Assembly (NCBI GenBank): GCA_910585255.1 | Contig: CAJUEI010000034.1 | Coordinates: 1-23,246 of the forward strand | DNA from: an uncultured Lachnospiraceae bacterium | Lineage (GTDB): Bacteria; Bacillota; Clostridia; Lachnospirales; Lachnospiraceae | DNA length: 23,246 nt | Direction of reading: 5' to 3' | Made by a program: the position numbers and the translations under genes | Shown: positions 1-8,140 of the stretch, piece by piece | Layout: each line of letters starts with the position of its first letter | How positions within the stretch are numbered: position 1 is the stretch's first letter | The notes under the pieces: generated by a model | Seen by the model: only the letters and a program-made list of their open reading frames with translations | The model's database searches: none | What the model was told of the DNA's origin: nothing

Positions 1-422
1 CTGTCTACCATCCATGTATGAAGCAACACTTCATCATTCACAAACCATCCCCTATATTTTATTCGAAATGGTTTGGAATAAAACAAATAGTCATCTGGAA
101 TTAATATTTCTTCTTTACATACAAACTCCTGATCATTCCAAAACCAAAATTCATGAACTCCTAAAAACGTCCTGCTAATCTCGTAAATTCCATAAACAAA
201 TCCAAGCTCATCCGATGCCTGTATTACAATACGATCTCCTCTTTTAACAATACAAAAACACTCTCTTTCTACTGCCTGCTCTTCCAATACAATCTGACAT
301 CCCAAAACTTCTGTCTTATTACATACCTTTTGAATATCCCGCCGTAAATTTTCTGCCGCATATTTTACTGCAGGAGTCTGTGCACCGACTATCTGTGTAT
401 TACTATTTATTCTCGTTTTCAT
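1..422 (-). CDS. GH115-like alpha-glucuronidase, N-terminal part (cut by window edge)
   Basis: Partial gene; only about 140 N-terminal codons lie in the window. The translation starts MKTRINSNTQIVGAQ and carries an AAENLRRDI helix and a YGIYEISRTFLGVHEFWFW stretch, then KYRGWFVNDEVLL. This order is what I expect of the N-terminal domain of GH115 xylan alpha-1,2-glucuronidases, where a YRG-F-NDE motif opens the catalytic barrel. GH115 enzymes remove (methyl)glucuronic acid from xylan, which fits the neighbouring acetyl esterase and sugar transporter. No signal peptide is visible, so a cytoplasmic enzyme acting on imported oligosaccharides is inferred. The start is unsure: ATG 422 has no RBS next to it, while a strong AAGGAGG sits about 55 nt upstream and the same frame is open back to it without a normal start codon. 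It follows yesL by 157 nt and is probably the last seen gene of the transporter operon. Family assignment is from motif memory only. Confidence 0.6.
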   Translation of the reverse strand, partial: MKTRINSNTQIVGAQTPAVKYAAENLRRDIQKVCNKTEVLGCQIVLEEQAVERECFCIVKRGDRIVIQASDELGFVYGIYEISRTFLGVHEFWFWNDQEFVCKEEILIPDDYLFYSKPFRIKYRGWFVNDEVLLHTWMVD

Positions 423-485
423 AAGTTTTAACAGACACCCTTCCCACTGCTTTTCTGCAATGAGAAAACGGTTATCCTCCTTTCA

Positions 486-530
486 CAAGTCAAAGGAAAT
501 TCGGAATCCGCTCCGCTATTTCCTCATAAT
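486..530 (-). repeat. Short copy (copy 1) of dispersed hairpin repeat
   Basis: These 45 bp align at about 82% with the end modules of the larger repeats at 9436 and 15739. Read on the minus strand the shared core is TAGCGRAGCGGATT followed by a variable CGAATWTCC and TTTGACT. The long hairpin present in the other two copies is missing here. It lies between yesL and the GH115-like gene, directly before the AAGGAGG of the latter, so it may be the scar of an insertion in the operon. Confidence 0.55.
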
Positions 531-579
531 CCCATTATTTACACTTTATTAAGAGCATAAAAAGTTGATAAAAAAATAA

Positions 580-1203
580 CTATACCATATATCTGTCAAA
601 GACTTTAACAAATATATGCGAATTTGTCCATGTAAAAAAAGCAAATCCAATCACACAATTAAAAAACAATGCGGATCCAAAATGATCCAAAAAAAGAAAG
701 ATAACTGCTAATGGTCCCATTGCTATTACAAATGCCAGAATCGACAAAGGAAGATATGCCAATGCCATATACAGCGAATTTTTTAATGTTTTCCAAACCG
801 TGTTTTTAAAAACTGCCTGTATAGGAAATACATAAATCATAACCAGCACAAGTAATGCTGCAGCTGTAGCAAAAGGAACAAATAAAACTGCTGCTCCTTT
901 TACTGGTGCATAAGAACTAAAATAAAAATCAAAAAACAAAACTGCTGCCGCTGCAAGCAAAATCATCCAAATTGTGGTTGCCTGTTTAAAATTCTGTTTA
1001 AAGGAGGAAAAAAAGCCTCTTATCACATAGGAATCTTCATTTTTTACCATTTTAATTGTTATTGTATAAAGTGCTGCAGTCGATGCCCCAATCGTCACTA
1101 TAGGAATACAGCAAAGCAGCCATAATAAATTTAAAGTTACTAATTCGGACATCGTACTTAAAAAGCGAAATCCTTTCCCGTCTATCGAAAAAAACCCTCC
1201 CAT
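580..1203 (-). CDS. yesL: YesL-like DUF624 membrane protein
   Basis: A 207-aa integral membrane protein of the DUF624/YesL family. The N-terminal MGGFFSIDGKGFRFLSTMSE followed by a hydrophobic segment with LLWLLCCIPIVTIGAST is characteristic of the family, and four to five further hydrophobic segments follow. YesL-type proteins are regularly encoded with CUT1 carbohydrate transporters and YesMN regulators in Firmicutes. Their biochemical role is not established; help in transporter assembly or sensing is only a guess. I chose ATG 1203 because AAGGAGG lies 8 nt upstream. A longer reading frame to 1260 would overlap the preceding permease gene by 32 nt, has no RBS, and adds 19 residues not typical of the family. 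It follows the permease stop by 25 nt and belongs to the same operon. Confidence 0.85.
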   Translation of the reverse strand: MGGFFSIDGKGFRFLSTMSELVTLNLLWLLCCIPIVTIGASTAALYTITIKMVKNEDSYVIRGFFSSFKQNFKQATTIWMILLAAAAVLFFDFYFSSYAPVKGAAVLFVPFATAAALLVLVMIYVFPIQAVFKNTVWKTLKNSLYMALAYLPLSILAFVIAMGPLAVIFLFLDHFGSALFFNCVIGFAFFTWTNSHIFVKVFDRYMV

Positions 1204-1228
1204 GCCCTTTTCCTCCTTATAAATAAAG

Positions 1229-2080
1229 CTATCCTTTAATTCCGTCCATTGCAATTCCATCTACCAAATATCGCTGAAAAATAATAAAAAATACAATAAT
1301 GGGAATCAGAGAAACAATTGACATTGCAAACAATCCGCCATAATTATTATAAGAATCCGGATCCAGATACATATTTAACGCCAATGGAATGGTAAAATTT
1401 TTCGGACTGTTCATAAAGATTAATGGCTGGAAAAAATCCTGCCAAATCCAATAAAATGCAAAAATAGAAGAAGTGATAATCGCTGGCTGCACCACTGGTA
1501 CAAGAATCTGGAATAATGTTGCAACCCTTCCGCATCCGTCAATTTCTGCTGCCTCATCCAGTTCCTTTGGTATCCCCTGAAAAAACTGCACCATTAAAAA
1601 AATAAAGAAGGCACCTCCAAAAAACCAAGGCAGAATCAATGCAACCTTTGTGTCAATTAAATTAAGTTTTTTCAAAATAATATACTGTGGTACTACCATA
1701 ACCTGTGCCGGAATCATCATCGTCATCATGATGCAGCCAAACCAAAAATTTCCAAAACGGAAACGAATTCTAGAAAAAGCATATGCTGCAAATAAAGAGG
1801 TTATCACACATCCAACCATACCAACTACTGTTACTTCCATGGAATTCAGTAAAAATCTCCAAAAAGGCACTCCTCCGACCCCTTCCAAACCACTGGCATA
1901 ATTTTTCGCCGCATCCCAAACATCTGGAATTAATGAATACGGATTCAAAAACATGGTTTCATTACTTTTAAATGAACTCGCCAACAGCCACAGCAGCGGA
2001 TAAATCATAATAAATCCAAGCAGACAAGCCCCTGTATGAAATAAAATAGAATGAATTGTCTTTTTTTTATGCATACCCAT
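1229..2080 (-). CDS. CUT1-family sugar ABC transporter permease (MalG/LplC type)
   Basis: A 283-aa inner-membrane permease of the carbohydrate uptake transporter 1 family. It has the N-terminal transmembrane segment with YPLLWLLASSFKSNETMF, about six hydrophobic segments, and the cytoplasmic EAA loop (PKELDEAAEIDGCGR) that docks on the ATPase. The C-terminus FQRYLVDGIAMDGIKG is the usual tail of MalG/LplC/YtcP-like subunits. It pairs with the permease encoded just upstream and the lipoprotein further upstream to import an oligosaccharide. No ATPase gene is in the window; CUT1 systems of this kind usually share one MsmX/MsiK-type ATPase encoded elsewhere. The start is ATG 2080 with GGAGG 6 nt before it; a second ATG two codons in is also possible. 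The substrate is inferred from context to be a xylan-derived oligosaccharide. Confidence 0.93.
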   Translation of the reverse strand: MGMHKKKTIHSILFHTGACLLGFIMIYPLLWLLASSFKSNETMFLNPYSLIPDVWDAAKNYASGLEGVGGVPFWRFLLNSMEVTVVGMVGCVITSLFAAYAFSRIRFRFGNFWFGCIMMTMMIPAQVMVVPQYIILKKLNLIDTKVALILPWFFGGAFFIFLMVQFFQGIPKELDEAAEIDGCGRVATLFQILVPVVQPAIITSSIFAFYWIWQDFFQPLIFMNSPKNFTIPLALNMYLDPDSYNNYGGLFAMSIVSLIPIIVFFIIFQRYLVDGIAMDGIKG

Positions 2081-2128
2081 AATTGACCTCCATACCGCTT
2101 TTCACGGCTTTCCTCTTTGCTATACTAT

Positions 2129-3043
2129 TTATTCTCTGCCGGCTTCATAGTGTACCCAGCTTCCTTGTGTCTTAAATAATATCACAGTAAATACCCCAAT
2201 AATTGCTACTAAAATCCATGCCAATGCACAGCTATAGCCCATATCAAAATAAGTAAATGCTCTTCGGTACATATAAAGCACATAAGACAATGTACTGTCA
2301 AGCGGACCTCCGTCTGTAATAACATAACTTTCTGTAAATACACGGAAACCATTGATAATCTGTAAAATCAGATTAAAAAAGATGGTTGGGGTAAGCATTG
2401 GCAGTGTAATCCTTGTAAAAATCTTCCAAGGCTTTGCTCCATCTACCATTGCCGATTCATATAAAGAATGGGGAATCTGTTTTAATGCAGATAAAAAAAT
2501 CAGCATAGAAGACCCAAACTGCCATACTCCCATCAAAATAATTACCCCAAGTGCAGTATGTACATTGCCCAGAAAAGAGGTTTTCTGATGTATGCCTATT
2601 GCATTTAAAAGTGTCATTGCCACACCCTGATTTCCAAAAATCTGTTTCCAAACAACCGAAACAGCAATACTTCCTCCAATAATCGAAGGAATATAATACA
2701 ACGTTCGGTATAATCCCAATCCCTTATGATTCTTATTTAACAGCATCGCTACAAACAGTGCAAATGCCATTCGAAGCGGTACTAAAAAAAGTACATATAC
2801 AAACGTTACCTTTAAAGCCTGCCAAAATGTCTGATCTCCCGTAAATGCTCGGATATAATTACCAATTCCGATAAAAGACGGCGTATTTAATAAATTAAAA
2901 TCGGTCAGTGAATAATAAATCGATATCAGCATCGGAATAAACCACATAAGAACAAACCCAAACAGCCAAGGTGTTAACATTAAATATCCCGCAATATTAT
3001 CTGCTCTTTTATAAGGGGCTTTCTTTGTATTCTTTTTTTTCAT
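2129..3043 (-). CDS. CUT1-family sugar ABC transporter permease (MalF/LplB type)
   Basis: A 304-aa permease. After a lysine-rich N-terminus comes the first transmembrane segment GYLMLTPWLFGFVLMWFIP and the YYSLTDFNLL periplasm-facing motif common in LplB/UgpA-like subunits. The EAA loop is LYESAMVDGAKPWKIF followed by TRITLPMLTPTIFF. It forms the heterodimeric channel with the following permease. ATG 3043 is preferred over an upstream ATG (3064) because GGAGG lies 8 nt before it while the upstream one lacks an RBS. The gene starts 84 nt after the binding-protein stop with no strong hairpin between, so one transcript is likely. The assignment to the transporter class is secure; the substrate is not shown by the sequence. 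Confidence 0.93.
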   Translation of the reverse strand: MKKKNTKKAPYKRADNIAGYLMLTPWLFGFVLMWFIPMLISIYYSLTDFNLLNTPSFIGIGNYIRAFTGDQTFWQALKVTFVYVLFLVPLRMAFALFVAMLLNKNHKGLGLYRTLYYIPSIIGGSIAVSVVWKQIFGNQGVAMTLLNAIGIHQKTSFLGNVHTALGVIILMGVWQFGSSMLIFLSALKQIPHSLYESAMVDGAKPWKIFTRITLPMLTPTIFFNLILQIINGFRVFTESYVITDGGPLDSTLSYVLYMYRRAFTYFDMGYSCALAWILVAIIGVFTVILFKTQGSWVHYEAGRE

Positions 3044-3127
3044 GAAATTTACCTCCTTCTTCATTTTATTTTTATCAAACAGACGCCATCAAAAATCAAG
3101 TTTCGAAGGACTTATTAATGTTATCTT

Positions 3128-4498
3128 TTAATTATTTCTTGCCAAAATTATATTTGCCTCTTTTCGGAACGACTCCGCTGCCTTCTCTACCGTTGTTTGT
3201 CCATAATACACACTATTTGCCGCTCTTTCAAATGCCTCATTGACCTCTGATATTCCTGCTGGATCAGGTGCCGGTGTTTCACCGCACAGCTGCACTGCAC
3301 TGGTAATTCCCTCAAACATAGCCACTTGCTGTGCACCCATATTGCCGCCGTCAATCAAATGCTGACGAACTGCAGAGGATACCGGTGTTCCTCTTTCTGC
3401 CATCAAAATGTCATTTGCTTCCTCAGAATTGACAAACCAATTAATAAATTCCGCCGCTTCCTGCTTTACATTTGATGTATTTGCTACCGCAAAAAACATT
3501 CCGGGCTTCATCCAAAGCCCTTTTGCATCAGAAAAATCCGGCAGCGGCGGTGTAATCATTTTAATCTTATCATTCACAGAACTTACTTTAGAAGCATAAT
3601 TGTTCCATTCAAAAATTGCTGCTGCATCACCAGTTACCACTGGACCTGCTTCCTGCCCTAAAGTTGCTATCTGTGCATACTCATCTGGATCAGGCATTGC
3701 CTCTTTGCTCATCAGTCCATTCCACATATTGACAAAATCTATAAATATCTGATCATCCTCATAGCCCAGTGACTTATTATCATCACTAAATAACTTTCCT
3801 CCATGCTGTCTTACCCAATAGTGGAAGATATTGGTATCAGCAACGGAATCCATAGAAACACCATATTTCCCAGTTGTATTATATACCGTTTCACACATTG
3901 TCACAAAGTCGTTCCATGTCCATTCGCTTGTTGGCTCTGCCACACCTGCCTCTGCCAGCACATCTGGATTATAACCTACATTAAGCAATGAAGTAGATAA
4001 TACTAATGCTGCCATCTTTCCATCTACACTTCCTGTCTGCAGTAAATTTGCATCAATATTAGAAACATCAATCGTTCCATTATCAATAAATTCCTGCAAA
4101 TTTGTCAGAGAATCATTCTTTGCATAAGTTGTCAGATATAAATAATCCATTTGCACAATATCCGGCATCGAGCCAGAAGCCGTCTGTGTAGATAACTTAT
4201 CAAAGTAACCATCCCACCCAGAAGGAGATAACTCAAATGTTACATTGGGATGCTGTGATGTATACAAATCACATACTGCTTGTGTCTGATCATGCCGAGT
4301 CTGACCGCCCCACCATGTCATTTTTATCACAACATTTTCATCACCTGTTGTACTGTTTGTTACGTTATTAGCCGTTGTCTGTGCTGCATTTGTAGTCGAT
4401 GTTTCTTTTCCAGAACCGCCGCATCCTACCATAAATATGGTCATTGCACTACAAAGTACGGATGCCACTATCTTTTTTACATAAGTAGATCTTTTCAT
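3128..4498 (-). CDS. Extracellular solute-binding lipoprotein of the sugar ABC transporter
   Basis: A 456-aa family 1 solute-binding protein. Residues 1-25 form a lipoprotein signal peptide (basic MKRSTYVKK, hydrophobic core, lipobox MVG before Cys26), then a Thr/Ser/Asn-rich linker to about residue 60. The mature domain begins VVIKMTWWGGQTRHDQT and continues with YTSQHPNVTFE and DIVQMDYLYL, the usual start of CUT1 binding proteins. It captures the oligosaccharide outside the cell and hands it to the two permeases encoded downstream. ATG 4498 is preferred over an ATG seven codons upstream because AAGGAGAGG sits just before it. It is the first gene of the transporter operon, 115 nt after the response-regulator stop. 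That gap contains a conserved double half-site element and an AT-rich -10 candidate (TAAAAT at 4544-4549), so it probably has its own regulated promoter. Confidence 0.95.
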   Translation of the reverse strand: MKRSTYVKKIVASVLCSAMTIFMVGCGGSGKETSTTNAAQTTANNVTNSTTGDENVVIKMTWWGGQTRHDQTQAVCDLYTSQHPNVTFELSPSGWDGYFDKLSTQTASGSMPDIVQMDYLYLTTYAKNDSLTNLQEFIDNGTIDVSNIDANLLQTGSVDGKMAALVLSTSLLNVGYNPDVLAEAGVAEPTSEWTWNDFVTMCETVYNTTGKYGVSMDSVADTNIFHYWVRQHGGKLFSDDNKSLGYEDDQIFIDFVNMWNGLMSKEAMPDPDEYAQIATLGQEAGPVVTGDAAAIFEWNNYASKVSSVNDKIKMITPPLPDFSDAKGLWMKPGMFFAVANTSNVKQEAAEFINWFVNSEEANDILMAERGTPVSSAVRQHLIDGGNMGAQQVAMFEGITSAVQLCGETPAPDPAGISEVNEAFERAANSVYYGQTTVEKAAESFRKEANIILARNN

Positions 4499-4581
4499 AT
4501 ATTCCTCTCCTTTTCTCACATTGCTGTGTATCTTGATAATTTTATTTTAAAGAAAAAAAGGCAGGATATAAACGGAAATAA

Positions 4582-4617
4582 ACGACTTACCATTTGAAAA
4601 AAAACGACTTTTTCTAT
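4582..4617 (-). promoter_or_regulatory. Candidate YesN-type operator upstream of the binding-protein gene (site A)
   Basis: Two CGACT half sites start at 4583 and 4605, exactly 22 bp apart, with ATTTGAAAAAAA between them. The same arrangement occurs upstream of the kinase gene (8023-8058; 31 of 35 aligned bases identical) and upstream of the esterase gene (9008-9043). Direct half sites two helical turns apart are typical of AraC-family binding. It overlaps the stop codon of the response-regulator gene and ends about 33 bp upstream of a -10 candidate TAAAAT (4544-4549). That the local YesN-like regulator binds here is an inference. Confidence 0.6.
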
Positions 4618-6143
4618 TTCTCACTGCCTAACTCCCGATATTGCGACGGCGTCATTCCGGTTTTCTTTCGGAATACTTTAGAAAAATACTGTCCGTCTTC
4701 TGGAAATCCAACCATTTTTGCTACATCAGAAACTTTACTATCAGGGCTGTACTGTATGATTTTTCTTGCTAATTCAATTCTTATCTTCAATAAATAAGCC
4801 GAAAACTTTATCTTTTTATTTCTTTGAAACAGCCTGCCAAAATAATCCTCATTCATAAATAATATTTCTTTTGCAAGATAGCGAATCGTTAATTCCTGCT
4901 CTGGTAAATGCTCAAAAACAGCAAAAAGAATCTGATCCATCCGTTTTTCTTCCTGACTTCGTTCCCCTTCATCTACATTCTGGCGAACAATCAATTTTGC
5001 TGTATCCTTCAGCAATTCCCACTCACTATTCCAAAAATCCATTTTGTTTACAGACGAATTTTCAAGCGGCTCTTTATAAAATACTTCCCGAATCCATTGA
5101 TAAACTTTACGCCTTTTCTCCTTTGTATATCCCTTTATCCCCATTTTGCAGGAAACAAGATATAATTCTAGTAAAATACTTTCCATATCTTTGGCGTTGT
5201 ACAGATTCGCATAACTGACCAAATCGTCCAATTCTGCCTTTGACTCCCGAATCAAATCATAGGTCAGCAATATTTTATGATATTCCGCCCCTCCCATACA
5301 AAATAAATCCATAGTCTGAAGATATAAAACATGAATATCCTTTAGCGTTCCTGCTCTGCTCAAAGCAGCCTGAAATATTTCCCCTGAAAGCCGTTCCAAT
5401 TCTGTTTCCATACGTTTTACAGCAAAATCTATTTTTGTAGTATCTATATCATGCAGCAAAAAAACCATATCTTTAGAAAATGCCGTTGACAAAAGAATCA
5501 TCTCTTCTCCAATCAGTTCCTCCAAAATATTGCACAGCACAAACTGTATAATATAATCAATCTCTTTTTTCAGACGGATTACTAATAAAAATATCACAAT
5601 ATCCGGCTCCAGCTCCTGCATAAAAAGCTGATAATCAGCCTGCACCTGCTCTCTTCCCATCAGCAAATTATATAATATCTGCTCCTTTGCTCTAGGCAAA
5701 ACATTCCGAATAGTAGTATTATACTGTTCCATCTGTTCTTTGTGCTGGCAGCGTTCCTCAATAGACCGTTGCACCTTATCAATTACCTTTATAATCTTTT
5801 CCTCATCACAAGGCTTTAATATATAATAGCGAACTCCTTCCTCCATAGCCTGACTTGTATACTCATACTCTCCATACCCGGACAATACAATAAATTCAAT
5901 ATCTGGAAATTCGTGTTTTATATTTCGAATCAACTCAATTCCATTCATCACAGGCATCTTAATATCTGTCATCACAATATCAGGATGATACTTTCTTACT
6001 TTTTCAAGACCCTCTACACCATTCCATGCTGTATCCACCAGTACAATTCCATAATCGCTCCATGGAATAAATTTTGCCATTCCCTCACGTTCTACTTCCT
6101 CATCATCCACAATCAACAGTTTATATCCATTCCTTTTCTCCAT
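4614..6143 (-). CDS. yesN: YesN-like response regulator with AraC-type DNA-binding domain
   Basis: A 509-aa two-component response regulator. The receiver domain (about 1-125) shows the acidic pair D13/D14, the phosphoacceptor D60 in DIVMTDIKMPVMNG, S88 in VLSGYGEYEY and K110 in ILKPCDEEK. A long middle segment with no recognised motif follows. The C-terminal AraC/XylS domain (about 404-505) carries two helix-turn-helices, with the family signature VSDVAKMVGFPEDGQYFSKVF and ending KKTGMTPSQYRE. It is expected to be phosphorylated by the YesM-like kinase encoded 29 nt upstream and to activate the transporter genes. ATG 6143 is chosen for the AGGTGA 5 nt before it; a GTG three codons upstream is possible. 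Its stop codon lies within a predicted operator, which suggests direct control of the next gene and, through the matching site upstream of the kinase gene, autoregulation. Confidence 0.92.
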   Translation of the reverse strand: MEKRNGYKLLIVDDEEVEREGMAKFIPWSDYGIVLVDTAWNGVEGLEKVRKYHPDIVMTDIKMPVMNGIELIRNIKHEFPDIEFIVLSGYGEYEYTSQAMEEGVRYYILKPCDEEKIIKVIDKVQRSIEERCQHKEQMEQYNTTIRNVLPRAKEQILYNLLMGREQVQADYQLFMQELEPDIVIFLLVIRLKKEIDYIIQFVLCNILEELIGEEMILLSTAFSKDMVFLLHDIDTTKIDFAVKRMETELERLSGEIFQAALSRAGTLKDIHVLYLQTMDLFCMGGAEYHKILLTYDLIRESKAELDDLVSYANLYNAKDMESILLELYLVSCKMGIKGYTKEKRRKVYQWIREVFYKEPLENSSVNKMDFWNSEWELLKDTAKLIVRQNVDEGERSQEEKRMDQILFAVFEHLPEQELTIRYLAKEILFMNEDYFGRLFQRNKKIKFSAYLLKIRIELARKIIQYSPDSKVSDVAKMVGFPEDGQYFSKVFRKKTGMTPSQYRELGSEK

Positions 6144-6172
6144 AGCTCTCACCTGACTTTCGCATTTTTACT

Positions 6173-7954
6173 CTACTTTTCTCTGTCTTTTTTGGGAATA
6201 CAAATTACAATCTGTGTTCCTTCTCCTAGTTTACTCTCTATGATAAATTCACTGTCTGCATAAGCCATACGCAGCCGTTCTCTAATATTTTTTAAACCAA
6301 TGCCATGCCCTTTTGGCTTTATTGTTCCACTGCGGACTGCCTCTAATTCATCTGCACTCATACCTGCTCCTTTATCACTGACACACAGTATCATTCCTTT
6401 TTCGTTTTCTTTTGCTGATACATCAATACTGCATACCGATAACGAGCGATCTGCACCATAATAAATTGCATTTTCAATCAAAGGCTGCAATATCATACCC
6501 GGAACAATATATTCTTTCAAATTACCTTGTCTTTCCACTGTAAATATCACACGATTCCGATAACGAAACTGTTGTATCGTAATATAGCTTTCCGCTATCT
6601 CCATTTCCCTTTCCACTGTTGTATACAACTCTGGAGAAAACGCAGCCTGTAAAAGACTGCCAAGCTCCACAATCATTTTACTGGCATCCCGATTCTCTTT
6701 TGCCCTAATCATCCAATTTACAGCATTTAATGTATTACTCATAAAATGCGGATTAATTTGTGCCTGCAGCATCCGGTATCTTGTATCCATCAGCAAAAGC
6801 TGCTTTTCGTAGTTTTCATGAATCAAACTATCAATCTTTTCTAACATAATTTTAAATTCCTGTGTTAAAAGTCCTGCCTCATCACTTCTATTTTCCACTT
6901 TTAAAAATTCTCTTGCTTTTTGAAAATTTCCCTGTTCCACCAAATACATTGTTTCTGTAAGATGATACAGCGGATTTGTAATAATATGAGACACCTTCAC
7001 AAGTACATAAAGCGTTGTTAAAAAAACTACTACCAATCCTCCCAGCATACCATACTGCAAAATCTGCATCTGTCCAAAAATTTCATGATACGGCACATAA
7101 TTAACATACATCCAACTATTTTTTTCTGCCTTTAAATAACTCATAAAATACTTTTTATTTTGATAGTGTACAATCTCATATCCCTGCTTTTGTTCGATCT
7201 GCGGCAGCTTAGGAAGTGTCTTCTCATTTCCATATATCATTCCATCCTCAGAATACACATAAAGAAGGGAATCTGTATATTTCAATTCCTTTTTTTTCTT
7301 CTCTATCATCTGAGAAATATCACTGGTTACAATTACCGTACCTAAATAGGTAAGTCTTGCATTTTGCGTTTCAAGAATATCCCTCCCTGAAAGCTGATAT
7401 GGAAATTCGTTGGAAGGCGGCAGCACAACATCTGCTCCCCTTGCCTCTTTACACATAGAAAGTAACTTCTGATAGATTTCCTCACTTACTGTTCCACAGT
7501 CTGTACCAACTGATATTCTGATATTCTGCCGATCAAGATATATCACATTTTTCACTACCGAATGAATATTCACCTCATCTAAAAAAATTTTGCGGATTGG
7601 CATTAATGTATAATAGTATTCCTGAGAAAGATATTTTGTTTCCTGTGCTGCCCTTAAAGCCTCCTGTACATTCTCATCCATTGCAAGTGTATAGCTTAAA
7701 TTCTCTATTGTCAGCAGGTCATCATTCACTTTTTGCGTAAAAAACTCTAACTCCTGTAAAGATTTTTCATATAATTTTCTGTCATAAATACTAAAGCTTG
7801 CCCGAAGCCCAATCATCGAAACTGCACAGCTCATACCTGCAACAATCAAATAAATCAATACCATCTTTTTAAAAAGCTTCATATCCTGAAAATTATGTTT
7901 TGCTCTATGAAATATCAATGAAATCCAAAAAAGCTTATTATTCCTTTTTTTCAT
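6173..7954 (-). CDS. yesM: YesM-like sensor histidine kinase
   Basis: A 593-aa membrane sensor kinase of the His_kinase (LytS/YesM) class. A first transmembrane helix lies near residues 30-50, an extracellular sensor region of about 245 residues follows, and the second helix is near 302-322. Next are a HAMP segment (about 322-375) and the kinase core with LQAQINPHF. H403 is the predicted phosphorylated histidine; the usual HFLYNTL is here HFMSNTL. The ATPase part has the N box PLIENAIYYG (N495), DKGAGM (527-532) and GHGIGLKNIRERL (549 on). It presumably senses an extracellular sugar or the loaded binding protein and phosphorylates the response regulator encoded next. ATG 7954 is used; GTG 7963 is an alternative with poor RBS spacing. 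It is preceded by a conserved operator-like element and by the esterase terminator, so it starts its own transcript. Confidence 0.93.
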   Translation of the reverse strand: MKKRNNKLFWISLIFHRAKHNFQDMKLFKKMVLIYLIVAGMSCAVSMIGLRASFSIYDRKLYEKSLQELEFFTQKVNDDLLTIENLSYTLAMDENVQEALRAAQETKYLSQEYYYTLMPIRKIFLDEVNIHSVVKNVIYLDRQNIRISVGTDCGTVSEEIYQKLLSMCKEARGADVVLPPSNEFPYQLSGRDILETQNARLTYLGTVIVTSDISQMIEKKKKELKYTDSLLYVYSEDGMIYGNEKTLPKLPQIEQKQGYEIVHYQNKKYFMSYLKAEKNSWMYVNYVPYHEIFGQMQILQYGMLGGLVVVFLTTLYVLVKVSHIITNPLYHLTETMYLVEQGNFQKAREFLKVENRSDEAGLLTQEFKIMLEKIDSLIHENYEKQLLLMDTRYRMLQAQINPHFMSNTLNAVNWMIRAKENRDASKMIVELGSLLQAAFSPELYTTVEREMEIAESYITIQQFRYRNRVIFTVERQGNLKEYIVPGMILQPLIENAIYYGADRSLSVCSIDVSAKENEKGMILCVSDKGAGMSADELEAVRSGTIKPKGHGIGLKNIRERLRMAYADSEFIIESKLGEGTQIVICIPKKDREK

Positions 7955-8022
7955 TCTCCACACCCTTCTTTATTCTTTCTCTATTACTGTAATGTATTTT
8001 TATTATTTCTTCCTGTAATTTT

Positions 8023-8058
8023 TCGACTAAATATTTGAAAAAAACCGACTTTTTCTAT
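8023..8058 (-). promoter_or_regulatory. Candidate YesN-type operator upstream of the kinase gene (site B)
   Basis: Half sites CGACT start at 8024 and 8046, 22 bp apart, with ATTTGAAAAAAA between and TTTTTCTAT after. It differs from site A at only 4 of 35 positions, far beyond the similarity of the surrounding AT-rich DNA. The first half site is 70 bp upstream of the kinase ATG. A weak -10 candidate, TACATT, is at 7991-7996. It could mediate autoregulation of the kinase-regulator operon (inference). Confidence 0.6.
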
Positions 8059-8071
8059 AAAATCACTTTCT

Positions 8072-8114
8072 AAAAAACAGCAGTCTGGATCTTTTTGTAA
8101 GATCTAAACTGCTG
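8072..8114 (-). terminator. Rho-independent terminator after the esterase gene
   Basis: On the minus strand a 16-bp imperfect stem (CAGCAGTTTAGATCTT pairing with AAGATCCAGACTGCTG, loop ACAAA) is followed by six T. It begins 27 bp after the esterase stop, so it ends the esterase transcript and separates it from the kinase operon. Confidence 0.85.
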
Positions 8115-8140
8115 CCATATGAAATTTACTTTCTATTTTT

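Noticed and set aside
4280..4597. Plus-strand 105-codon frame rich in Cys and Ser over the binding-protein start
   Set aside because: It is antisense to the signal peptide and linker of the lipoprotein gene; the composition is explained by the reverse complement.
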